Positions 1 to 6,761 of a DNA stretch of 24,229 nucleotides are shown one piece after another (the first letter of the stretch is position 1; the number at the start of each line of letters is the position of its first letter). The notes beneath the pieces were generated by a model. The model was given only the letters and a program-made list of their open reading frames with translations, searched no databases and was not told the DNA's origin. Location: contig JAHFAK010000008.1 in assembly GCA_023250585.1 (NCBI GenBank), positions 12,006 through 36,234 of the forward strand, written 5' to 3'. Origin of the DNA: Deltaproteobacteria bacterium (GTDB lineage Bacteria > Bdellovibrionota_F > JAHFAK01). The translations under genes were made by a program, and so were the position numbers.

Positions 1-50
1 TTTGTGTTTAATTCTGTGGAATTTAGAGAGTTTTTTGATACAATAGTATT

Positions 51-1220
51 ATGCGTGTAATCACAGGTCTTGAGAAGTTTTTAGAAAAAGAAAAAACGAA
101 ATATAACGGCAAACGAATTGGCCTTATTGCAAATTATGCTTCAGTTAATTCGTATTTCCAAGAAAGCAAAAATCTATTTTATAAAGATTCTTCAATACAT
201 TTAGTTAAACTGTTTTCTCCTCAGCATGGGTTTCGCGGCGAAAAGCAAGATAACATGATCGTTTCGGAAAGTTATCAAGATGGAGAAACAGGGCTTCCTG
301 TGTATACTATCTATGGGAAAAAACGATATATTGAGACACGGTTACTTGAAGATGTTGATGCTCTTGTTTGTGATTTAGTTGATGTTGGAACGCGTGTGTA
401 TACTTTTATTTATACTATGGCACTTGCTATGCATGCATGTAGACGTGCGCATAAAAAAATTATTATTCTTGATCGACCTAATCCCCTTAATGGAATTACA
501 CTTGAGGGGAATTCTACTGAAAAATGCTTTTCTTCTTTTGTTGGCATGTATCCTATTCCTATGCGTCATGGGATGACAATCGGAGAAATAGCGCAGCTTT
601 TTAATGATGAATTCAAAATCAATTGTGATTTAGATGTAATTACTATGGAACATTGGGAGCGTGAAATGTTCTTTGATCAAACCGATATTCCTTGGGTGTA
701 TCCATCGCCTAATATGCCAATGCTCGATACAACAATTGTATATCCCGGGACTGTATTATTTGAAGGAACAAATATTTCAGAAGGACGAGGAACCGCGCGG
801 CCATTTGAAATTATTGGCGCTCCATATATTGATTCAGCAAAGCTTTTGGAAAATCTTGCGACATATAATCTCAAGGGCTGTAAACTTCGGCCGCATTCTT
901 TTTGCCCAACATTTAATAAATATAAAGATGAACTCTGTCATGGCCTCCAAATCCATGTTACTGATCGTAATGTATTTCAGCCTCTTGTTACTGCAATTGC
1001 TATTATCTATGAAATTCATAAGCTCTGGCCAAAAGAATTTAGATGGAAAGAACCTCCGTATGAATACATTACAACGAAGAATCCTTTTGACGTGATTAAT
1101 GGAACCGATCGAATACGAATAGTGATTGAATCGAGAGGATCGCTTGATGCTGTAATTGCTTATTTTAGAAGAGAAGAAGATACATTCAAAAAAGTTCGAC
1201 AGCATTATTTGATCTATTGA
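51..1220 (+). CDS. NamZ-like exo-beta-N-acetylmuramidase (DUF1343 family)
   Basis: The 389-residue product carries the signature blocks of the DUF1343/NamZ family: SPQHGFRG (about 56-63), CDLVDVGTRVYTF (about 107-119), DRPNPLNG (about 141-148), PIPMRHGMTIGE, WVYPSPNMPMLDT and EGTNISEGRGTARPFE. Characterised NamZ enzymes release N-acetylmuramic acid from the non-reducing ends of peptidoglycan fragments, so a role in wall turnover or recycling is likely. I see no signal peptide; the N-terminus starts directly into the domain, so this copy may be cytoplasmic or the start may lie elsewhere. There is no Shine-Dalgarno sequence before the ATG. Instead TACAAT ends six bases upstream, which would place transcription initiation at the ATG itself (leaderless). 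The gene stands alone and is followed by a foldback repeat. Confidence 0.88.
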   Translation: MRVITGLEKFLEKEKTKYNGKRIGLIANYASVNSYFQESKNLFYKDSSIHLVKLFSPQHGFRGEKQDNMIVSESYQDGETGLPVYTIYGKKRYIETRLLEDVDALVCDLVDVGTRVYTFIYTMALAMHACRRAHKKIIILDRPNPLNGITLEGNSTEKCFSSFVGMYPIPMRHGMTIGEIAQLFNDEFKINCDLDVITMEHWEREMFFDQTDIPWVYPSPNMPMLDTTIVYPGTVLFEGTNISEGRGTARPFEIIGAPYIDSAKLLENLATYNLKGCKLRPHSFCPTFNKYKDELCHGLQIHVTDRNVFQPLVTAIAIIYEIHKLWPKEFRWKEPPYEYITTKNPFDVINGTDRIRIVIESRGSLDAVIAYFRREEDTFKKVRQHYLIY

Positions 1221-1240
1221 TTCGTAATGCTTCAGTTATG

Positions 1241-1353
1241 AGGGAGTAGGGATGTTGCAAAAAAGTATTCCTATCGACGTCGCTTCCATAATATTATTAA
1301 GAACAGGAAAGCGCGCTCGATAGGAATACTTTTTTGCAACATCCCTACTCCCT
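1241..1353. repeat. Foldback element A1: ~37-bp perfect arms around a conserved ~39-bp centre
   Basis: The left arm (1241-1277) and right arm (1317-1353) are exact reverse complements. The centre (1278-1316) begins CGTCGCTTCCATAA, contains TTAAGAAC and ends AAGCGCGC. It can extend the stem imperfectly (GTCGCTTCC against GGAAAGCGCGC). The same centre recurs at 6673-6712, but there it is flanked by different arm sequences. No target-site duplication is visible. There is no T-run after the stem, so it is not a standard intrinsic terminator for the upstream muramidase gene, although it would fold in a transcript. The arm segment ATGTTGCAAAAAAGT loosely resembles some insertion-sequence ends, but no transposase lies nearby. 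Confidence 0.9.
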
Positions 1354-1373
1354 AACTCACCCCATTAACTGAG
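1353..1373. repeat. Short dispersed repeat, copy 1 (contains CCCCATTAACTGAG)
   Basis: This 21-base stretch reads TAACTC, A, then CCCCATTAACTGAG. A 20-base version lacking the A occurs at 13065-13084. This copy abuts the right edge of foldback element A1, and the other abuts the left edge of the 13084-13325 inverted repeat. It may be a boundary or remnant of a larger repeat family. Confidence 0.55.
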
Positions 1374-1435
1374 CCATTACATTGATTCTAAATGACCCTC
1401 TAGACGAACAAACGTTAATCTGTTAGTATATAATT

Positions 1436-1624
1436 ATGAAGGATCCTGTTATTGAGGCTTATAAAAAAGACATTGATCGTTCTCTTATAAGGGAAAATCT
1501 CAAATTAAGCGTTGAAGAAAGGTTCCGAAACCTTATGGCATTGCAATTATTTGCAGATGAATTAAGAAAGGCTCAAAGTAATGCTCAACTTTCAAAAAAT
1601 ACTCAAAACCCTCGTCGATCATAA
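1436..1624 (+). CDS. Small helical protein, partner of the downstream nucleotidyltransferase
   Basis: The 62-residue product is charged and predicted helical, with the segment IDRSLIRENLKLSVEERF followed by LMALQLFADELR. From memory, small proteins with this 'RENL...S.EER...L..LQ.FA.ELR' pattern are often encoded just before nucleotidyltransferase-fold genes such as the next one. The two ORFs overlap by 44 bases in different frames, so they are surely co-expressed. No Shine-Dalgarno sequence precedes the ATG, and TATATAAT runs to one base before it. TAGTAT six bases upstream would fit leaderless initiation. The arrangement is compatible with a two-gene toxin-antitoxin-like or conflict cassette, but nothing here proves that. 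Its function is unknown. Confidence 0.65.
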   Translation: MKDPVIEAYKKDIDRSLIRENLKLSVEERFRNLMALQLFADELRKAQSNAQLSKNTQNPRRS

Positions 1625-2057
1625 AGTTAATTTTATTATCATTGGTGGAGTTGCTGCCGTTGCTCATGGTTCTAGTCGACTTACTCAAGACATTGATGTT
1701 GTATACGAACGAAGTGATGAAAATATTCGACGATTAGTCGCCTCACTTAAAGAATTTCGTCCTTACTTGAGGGGAGCGCCACCTAATCTTCCTTTTCAAT
1801 GGGGCGAAGAAACTCTGAAGTATGGACTAAATTTTACGTTGGTTACTACTCTCGGCGCAATCGATCTTTTGGGAGAACTTACGGGAGGGGGTAAGTATAC
1901 TCATTTGATAGAACATACCGTACTCCTTCAAATTTTTGGAGTTCAATGTAGATGCATAAATCTAGAAAAATTAATTGAAGTAAAGCGGGCTGCCGGTCGT
2001 CCAAAAGACTTTGAAGTAATTGCAGAATTAGAAGCAATTCTCGAAGAAAGAAAATAG
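1581..2057 (+). CDS. Nucleotidyltransferase-fold protein (DUF6036/AbiEii-like)
   Basis: The 158-residue product has a minimal polymerase-beta-type nucleotidyltransferase core. It shows GGVAAVAHGSSR followed by DIDVV (about 38-42), giving the paired Asp residues, and a later GAIDLLGE (about 92-99) giving the third acidic position. A C-terminal KRAAGRPKDFEV segment is typical of this group. The ATG at 1581 puts the first helix (FQKILKTLVDHKVNF) immediately before the GG motif, which is the normal spacing. AGAAAGG lies about nine bases upstream. The family includes antitoxin or toxin-like enzymes and uncharacterised NTP transferases, so I do not assign a substrate. The gene ends 13 bases from the convergent ccsA-like gene with no clear terminator between. 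Confidence 0.8.
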   Translation: MLNFQKILKTLVDHKVNFIIIGGVAAVAHGSSRLTQDIDVVYERSDENIRRLVASLKEFRPYLRGAPPNLPFQWGEETLKYGLNFTLVTTLGAIDLLGELTGGGKYTHLIEHTVLLQIFGVQCRCINLEKLIEVKRAAGRPKDFEVIAELEAILEERK

Positions 2058-2070
2058 CAATAATGGGGAT

Positions 2071-3396
2071 TTATCCCGTCGCGTAGCTGTGTAATCCGGA
2101 TATAACTAAATTTACTCCAAGATACGTAAACAAGACCGAGAAAAATCCAATAATGGAAATCAGTGCGCTGATTTCTCCGCGCATTTTTTTAATGTGAATT
2201 GTATGTAAGTAAATAGCGTAAATTAGCCATGTAATTAAAGCCCACACTTCTTTTGGATCCCAACCCCAGTATCTTCCCCAGGCGTAATGTGCCCAAATGG
2301 CGCCAGTGGTAAGAAGAAGAGCCATGATAGGAAAGCCCAGAAGAATGGCTTTATGATTAATGTTAAAAAGAGTTTCTGCATCGGGCAATACTTTATCAAG
2401 ATAATTTTCTGATGTTTTGATAATGAGAAATAAAATGCATAAAAATAATGCGAGTACGAGAATTCCTAATTCAAATGTATTTGAAGATAAGCTAATATAC
2501 ACAGATTGGTTCATTGTGGTAATGGGTTTGAAAGTAACTGCTTGATAGATAATATCTCCAATTGAAAGCGCTAAAAAAATAATCATTACAAAAAATAGCT
2601 TTGAAGATATCAAGAAGCAACGCATTTTGTTTTTAACAAAACCAACTATATTTAAAAGAGTTGTAACAAATGCCAGAAAAAGCGTGATTATTAAAAATAT
2701 TCCGGCGAGAGGAACATGAATTCGAAGAGGAGGACTATTTTCTCGGGTAAAATCTTGAGGAATGCGCAATATATTTCCCGCCATGTCTTTGGTTAAAAGA
2801 TCCATAGTATACGAAAGTTTGGTAAAAAGAGGTGAGTTATAGCAGAGAGCAAGCACGGCAATAAAAGTAACAAATGCCAAGCCAAGCTCAAAGTAATGAA
2901 GATTCACTTTCTTTTTGAGTAAATATGCAATAGCAAATGCAGTTGCGATGATAAACGATCCATATGCAAAAGTCGCGCATGCAACGTGAATATGGATCCA
3001 ATAGCTTTGAAGCGCGGGAACCAATGGTTCTATTTCTTTTACCGGATGAAATGCAGCAAGTCCCATTCCAAGCATTGCAAGAGGAACAGCAAATACAGCA
3101 ATAAAGTCAACGCGGGATATGAAGTAGAAAATGTGGTACATGAGCATAATTCCCCAGGTGAAAAATACAAGTGATTCGTAGAGATTTGACCATGGGGGCT
3201 GTCCCCAGCCAGATGCTATCCAGCGAAATATAAGTCCAGAGGTATGTAAAAGAAATGAAAAGGCTGTAATTCCAAATCCTAATTTAAAGAGGAGTCTTTT
3301 TTTTATAATGAGATTAAAAATGAATATAAATGAAGCAATTACATAACCAAACGATACGATGTTTAAAACATTCAATGATAATGAAAGAAAATCCAT
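2071..3396 (-). CDS. ccsA: Cytochrome c assembly protein, CcsA/CcsB-ResC type, enlarged
   Basis: This polytopic membrane protein has the haem-handling WWD motif (WGRYWGWDPKEVWALITW, residues about 373-390). Candidate haem-ligand histidines sit near 51, 135/137, 370 and 436, the last in the C-terminal GLHSYA. System II (Ccs) proteins deliver haem to CXXC motifs of exported cytochromes c. At 441 residues it is clearly longer than common CcsA proteins of roughly 250-330. The extra part is about 165-330: a soluble loop (residues 190-225) and two or three more hydrophobic helices, inserted before the WWD half. AAGGAG precedes the ATG. It lies 28 bp downstream of the DUF4430-like gene on the same strand, so it may belong to the riboswitch-controlled transcript. 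No CcsB/ResB partner is seen in the window. Confidence 0.88.
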   Translation of the reverse strand: MDFLSLSLNVLNIVSFGYVIASFIFIFNLIIKKRLLFKLGFGITAFSFLLHTSGLIFRWIASGWGQPPWSNLYESLVFFTWGIMLMYHIFYFISRVDFIAVFAVPLAMLGMGLAAFHPVKEIEPLVPALQSYWIHIHVACATFAYGSFIIATAFAIAYLLKKKVNLHYFELGLAFVTFIAVLALCYNSPLFTKLSYTMDLLTKDMAGNILRIPQDFTRENSPPLRIHVPLAGIFLIITLFLAFVTTLLNIVGFVKNKMRCFLISSKLFFVMIIFLALSIGDIIYQAVTFKPITTMNQSVYISLSSNTFELGILVLALFLCILFLIIKTSENYLDKVLPDAETLFNINHKAILLGFPIMALLLTTGAIWAHYAWGRYWGWDPKEVWALITWLIYAIYLHTIHIKKMRGEISALISIIGFFSVLFTYLGVNLVISGLHSYATG

Positions 3397-3424
3397 AGGT
3401 CTCCTTAATGATGTACATAAATTA

Positions 3425-3988
3425 TCATTGAATAGATTCTGAGGTCAAGTTACTTGGAATGCGAGGTTCATCTTTTGGTGTATAATCTTCTTTATTTACT
3501 TTTATCCACGCTGTTCGTGAAAAACCTATGATGTCACCGTCGGATACGGGAGCTTCTGCAACCGATGCTAATTCGTTTTCTGTTTTTTTCGGTAAAATCC
3601 ATTTTGACGTTGAATGCTCTAAAGTGAAAAAGGTCCATGTTCGGGTCCCATCTGTAGTTGAGTCTGCAGTGATTCCCATGAGAGAAAGTATCAAAACCTT
3701 TGGAGGATTATTAAATTTAGGATGCTTTACCAGCGTAATTCCAGATTTTAATAAGGCCTTATACGCCGTATAATCACTCCCTTCTGGGAGGGTAATAATT
3801 TTAGCATATATTTCATTTACTGAGTCTGGTTTATGAGGATCAATGATTATACCTACCTGAATTCCGTCTTGTGTTGAAGCAGATTTTAATGTATTTATAA
3901 ATAACTGCGTTGGCGTTAAAGACGATTCTCCATGAGCACTAATAAAACAAGATAGTGAAATAAAACATATGACACTTCTTCTTAACAT
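3425..3988 (-). CDS. Exported protein with DUF4430-like (transcobalamin C-domain-like) domain
   Basis: The 187-residue product starts with a signal peptide (basic MLRRS, hydrophobic core, then Ala-His-Gly). The rest resembles DUF4430: LPEGSDYTAYKALLKSGI (strand-helix), VLILSLMGITAD, RTWTFFTLEHS, and a late SDGDIIGFSRTAW corresponding to the 'GD.I.W' end strand. DUF4430 is related to the C-terminal cobalamin-binding domain of transcobalamin. The assignment is from pattern only. Its context supports a B12 link: it is the second gene after a cobalamin riboswitch. The ATG lies two bases after the stop of the preceding gene, with its AAAGGAG inside that gene's end, so translation is coupled. A role in capturing or presenting corrinoids outside the inner membrane is an inference. 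Confidence 0.6.
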   Translation of the reverse strand: MLRRSVICFISLSCFISAHGESSLTPTQLFINTLKSASTQDGIQVGIIIDPHKPDSVNEIYAKIITLPEGSDYTAYKALLKSGITLVKHPKFNNPPKVLILSLMGITADSTTDGTRTWTFFTLEHSTSKWILPKKTENELASVAEAPVSDGDIIGFSRTAWIKVNKEDYTPKDEPRIPSNLTSESIQ

Positions 3989-3990
3989 AA

Positions 3991-5169
3991 TTACATCTCC
4001 TTTTTCTTTTGATTGTATTTAATCGTATGGGCTAATTCTATACTATCGATATAGAAACCTGAAAAAAACTCGTTGACGGGTGTAAGAGCTGCTTTTTCTT
4101 CTTCTGTCAGTGGATAAACATCTTGAATGACTATCATTTGAGTATGAGATATTCCTGCAACTGCCAAATCAATAGGAGCGTTTCCCATAATTCCAGAAAC
4201 TGCCCTTCCTAGAGGAACTTTATCTCCATTCTCAGTAACGGCATACACATCGGCCTCATTTGCGAAGCTTTCTGCCAAGACAGGCAAATGGAGATAAAAA
4301 TCAGGCCCTTCTCCATTAATAATAAAGCCATTTTCTGCAGCAATAGCTAATTCGCCGTTATATCCTAAAGTTTGAATTTTAAGTTTGAGTTTTTCTAAAT
4401 CAGAAGCATCTGTATTAGTAACATCAGGTGGGCAAGCAATACGTTCTAGAATTTTTGATTTGTCTGATTCTGCATATCTTCCCAACGCATCCCCCGGTTT
4501 AAAAGAATAAATCGAATATTCAAATGGTCCTAATTGTTCTTCTTTCGCTACTTCAGGGAAAGTAATTTTTTCTTTGGTTTTTTCGTCTTCAAATATATCA
4601 GGAAACAGCTGCCCCAAATTTTTTGCTTTGATTAAGTTTCGATTTTTCTCATAATTTTTTTTACTATCGTTTGAGTATGAGCTATTCTGCCATGATACTG
4701 GTTGATCTTGAGTATTCGTATAAGATTTTTTTTCATTAGTATTACCCGATGAATAATTTGCTGCTCGTCTTTGTGAAACTCCTTGAGAGTTTTTTTCTGA
4801 TCTTCCCCCATCAATATACTTTGGAGTATAATTCGTATATTGCTGACTTTCGCTATTCGTGAGATCTTTATTCTTTCTTTGAAAAATACTCTCTGATTGA
4901 TTCCCCGACGCATGTGTCTTACTAAAAAGTTCCCTCAAAAATTTCTGTTTGCTTTGAGATTGTTGTGTGCCTAAATCAGAAATCGGTTGAGATTTCATCA
5001 TTTCGCTTGAATAAGCATTATGACTATCAGATGCATTGGATATGCCTACATCAATGAAGAGAATGCGCATAATCTGGATTGTAAGAAAAGCAATACCGAA
5101 TAAAGAAAAAGCACAAAAAACAATAAATGATAATTTTCCTAAAGATTTTTTTGAACGTTTAATTAACAT
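3991..5169 (-). CDS. Membrane-anchored surface-type protein with C-terminal 'GPGPDF' domain, under a cobalamin riboswitch
   Basis: The 392-residue product has one N-terminal membrane anchor (about 13-37) after a basic start. A low-complexity Ser/Asn/Gln/Lys-rich linker follows (about 45-185), then a folded C-terminal domain (about 215-382). That domain contains YNGELAIAAENGFIINGEGPDFYLH (split here as YNGELAIAAENGF, then IINGEGPDFYLH), IDLAVAGI and a final SGFYIDSIELAH. These match, from memory, proteins labelled 'cell surface protein' with '...V.GPG.DF.VFEN...' and a terminal 'GFDLDAV...'. The ligand of that family is not known to me. The start is well supported by GGAGG five bases before the ATG, which lies right after a cobalamin aptamer. 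The protein is therefore expected to be repressed when corrinoid is plentiful. Candidate B12 scavenging component; function unproven. Confidence 0.7.
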   Translation of the reverse strand: MLIKRSKKSLGKLSFIVFCAFSLFGIAFLTIQIMRILFIDVGISNASDSHNAYSSEMMKSQPISDLGTQQSQSKQKFLRELFSKTHASGNQSESIFQRKNKDLTNSESQQYTNYTPKYIDGGRSEKNSQGVSQRRAANYSSGNTNEKKSYTNTQDQPVSWQNSSYSNDSKKNYEKNRNLIKAKNLGQLFPDIFEDEKTKEKITFPEVAKEEQLGPFEYSIYSFKPGDALGRYAESDKSKILERIACPPDVTNTDASDLEKLKLKIQTLGYNGELAIAAENGFIINGEGPDFYLHLPVLAESFANEADVYAVTENGDKVPLGRAVSGIMGNAPIDLAVAGISHTQMIVIQDVYPLTEEEKAALTPVNEFFSGFYIDSIELAHTIKYNQKKKEM

Positions 5170-5188
5170 ATGTACCTCCGCGGGATTA

Positions 5189-5279
5189 TAGGCATGGAGA
5201 GCTATCGGGCTTATAGAGTTATTCTACTTACCGTTGCGGGACAGCACCGGATTCTCACCGGACTTTCCTCTTTCCATCC
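5189..5279 (-). promoter_or_regulatory. Cobalamin riboswitch, compact (class II-like)
   Basis: Read on the minus strand, the region contains GAGGAAAGTCCGG, the hairpin CCGGTGAGAATCCGG (5247-5261) and CCCGCAACGGTAA (5229-5240). It then has a B12-box-like AAGCCCGATAGC followed by CTCTCCATGCC (5191-5213). GGATGGA (5273-5279) can pair with TCCATGCC with one bulged base to form P2. Only about 16 bases separate GGTAAG from the B12 box, so the peripheral P8-P12 arms of AdoCbl-selective class I aptamers are missing, as in class II. The GGAGG of the next gene lies 11-15 bases beyond the box (5175-5179), so control by ribosome-site sequestration is the simplest model. Confidence 0.9.
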
Positions 5280-5421
5280 TTGATCGTTATATACAACATC
5301 ACAACTTCGCATACCTTCGTTACTCCTCATCTCGTCACTGCGGCGTAGCTAAAAGTACGCCTCATTCCTCGATTTTGTCGTGCCTTGGTCTGCTCGTTCT
5401 GTCGTTGTATATAACGATCAA
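5280..5421. repeat. Foldback element B: 18-bp perfect arms at the 5' end of the riboswitch leader
   Basis: TTGATCGTTATATACAAC (5280-5297) is exactly complementary to 5404-5421. Inside, the stem continues imperfectly (CACAACTTCGCATACC against CAGAACGAGCAGACC on the opposite strand). The middle holds a small hairpin GGCGTA-gctaaaag-TACGCC (5342-5361). The element is 142 bp, lies between the nifS stop and the aptamer, and would be the first thing transcribed in the riboswitch mRNA. Its centre is unlike that of elements A1/A2. The ORF spanning it on the plus strand looks spurious. Confidence 0.85.
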
Positions 5422-5426
5422 AAGCT

Positions 5427-5456
5427 ATATGTGGGGAAATCTCTTTTTAAAGTCAA
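5427..5456 (-). promoter_or_regulatory. Probable promoter of the riboswitch operon
   Basis: On the minus strand TTGACT (5456-5451) starts seven bases after the nifS stop codon. AT-rich candidates for a -10 (ACATAT or CATATA, about 5432-5427) follow at 18-19 bases. Transcription would begin just before foldback element B. The -35 is good and the -10 is weak. Confidence 0.45.
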
Positions 5457-5462
5457 GGTTTT

Positions 5463-6626
5463 TCAATAAACATCCTTCAATCGAGTAATAATAGTTGGCA
5501 AGGCTTCTAACACAAAATCAATTTCCTCTTCCGTATTAAATCGACCAAGGCTCATTCGAATTGCTGATTTTGCTTCCTGTTGTGATAGACCTAAAGCAAG
5601 AAGAACAGGAGAGGGATCAAGTGAGCCTGATGAACATGCTGATCCTGATGAAACGGCAATCTGAGCTAAATCGAGATTCAGTAAAAGAGCCTCGCCTTCG
5701 ATATGAGTAAATCCAACATTGAGAGTCCCGGGAATTCGATGATCTAATTCTCCATAAATATGTGCATCAGGAATTTTTTCCAAAATGCCTCTTTCTAATT
5801 TCTTTCTCATATTAAATATGCGCTCCATTTCTTGAGATAGATGCGCACGAATTAATTCTGCGGCTTTTCCAAAGCCAGTAATTGCGGCAGTATTTTCTGT
5901 TCCGGGACGTATGGCACGTTCTTGCCCTCCACCGTGCATAATCGGTTCGATAGATAGTCCCTGCTTTATATAAAGGGCTCCAATGCCTTTAGGTCCGTAG
6001 AATTTGTGTGCCGAAAGACTTAAAACATCGACTCCTATATTCGGAATATTTACGGGAATTTTTCCAACTGCTTGAACTGCATCAGTATGGACAAGAATAT
6101 TTTTTGCATGCGCGATTTGAGAGATTTTTTTTAAGGGATAAATGTTCCCAATTTCATTATTGGCAAGCATAACCGATATTAGGATTGTTTTATCTGTTAT
6201 TGCTTCTTGTAATTCATGAATAGTAATTCTGCCTGCATTGTCGACTGGAAGATAGGTAACAAGCGCGCCTTCTTTTTCTAAATATTTCATTGTCGCTAAA
6301 ATAGAAGGATGTTCTACTCTCGTTGTAATTATATGATTCCCGCGATTCTTTTCTTTGAGATAGATTCCTTGAATAGCTAAATTATTAGCTTCTGTGCCAC
6401 CGCTTGTGAAATACATTTCATGGCTAAGAGCTCCAAGGAGCGATGCTATTTCTTCGCGAGCATTTTCAATTGCTACACGCGCGCGGCGGCCGTAGGCATG
6501 AATAGAACTCGCATTACCATGAATATTTCGTAAACATTCTTCAATAACTTCTCGCACGAGCGGGTCGAGAGGCGTTGTTGCATTGTTATCGAGATAAATT
6601 GGGGGCATATTTTTATGGTAATTCAT
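5463..6626 (-). CDS. Cysteine desulfurase, NifS/IscS type
   Basis: This is a PLP enzyme removing sulfur from cysteine for Fe-S clusters or thio-modifications. Numbering from MNYHKN, it has YLDNNATTPLDP (11-22), SGGTEANN (75-82), the PLP-stacking His in VEHPS (about 106), HTDAVQ (180-185), the PLP lysine in SLSAHKFYGPKG (K208), and the catalytic cysteine in SSGSACSSGSLDPS (C331). Length (about 387) is normal. The frame is open upstream to 6752, but that extra part runs through foldback element A2. Other possible starts are ATG 6608 (MPPIYLDNN) and ATG 6650 inside the repeat arm. None has a clear Shine-Dalgarno sequence, which is odd for this window. No iscU or iscR is nearby. The gene follows the M16 peptidase. 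Confidence 0.9.
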   Translation of the reverse strand: MNYHKNMPPIYLDNNATTPLDPLVREVIEECLRNIHGNASSIHAYGRRARVAIENAREEIASLLGALSHEMYFTSGGTEANNLAIQGIYLKEKNRGNHIITTRVEHPSILATMKYLEKEGALVTYLPVDNAGRITIHELQEAITDKTILISVMLANNEIGNIYPLKKISQIAHAKNILVHTDAVQAVGKIPVNIPNIGVDVLSLSAHKFYGPKGIGALYIKQGLSIEPIMHGGGQERAIRPGTENTAAITGFGKAAELIRAHLSQEMERIFNMRKKLERGILEKIPDAHIYGELDHRIPGTLNVGFTHIEGEALLLNLDLAQIAVSSGSACSSGSLDPSPVLLALGLSQQEAKSAIRMSLGRFNTEEEIDFVLEALPTIITRLKDVY

Positions 6627-6635
6627 CACTTGTGT

Positions 6636-6750
6636 GGAGGTGGTATGCATCTTCTTTTTTATTGTCCCATGACGTCGCTTCCATAAAAATATTAAGAACG
6701 GGGTAAGCGCGCTCATGGGACAATAAAAAAAGAAGATACATACCGCCTCC
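6636..6750. repeat. Foldback element A2: ~37-bp arms around the same conserved centre as A1
   Basis: The left arm (6636-6672) and right arm (6713-6750) are complementary apart from two single-base changes and a one-base difference in a T-run. The centre (6673-6712) starts CGTCGCTTCCATAA, contains ATATTAAGAAC and ends TAAGCGCGC, matching A1 almost base for base. The arm sequences differ from A1, yet outer ends share a GGGAGT/GGAGGT-like start. The element occupies nearly the whole gap between the M16 peptidase stop (6762) and the desulfurase start. Confidence 0.9.
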
Positions 6751-6761
6751 AATTTTATCCA

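Noticed and set aside
1242-1352. Foldback A1 as an IS6-type insertion sequence end (ATGTTGCAAAAAAGT)
   Set aside because: Only a short resemblance, no transposase, no target duplication, and element A2 with the same centre lacks it.
1241-1353. Foldback A1 as an intrinsic terminator for the muramidase gene
   Set aside because: The stem is very long and not followed by a T-run, and the same centre occurs between co-oriented genes at 6636-6750.
5234-5488. Plus-strand ORF of 84 codons across the riboswitch region
   Set aside because: It is antisense to the cobalamin aptamer and foldback B and runs into the nifS end; no coding signature.
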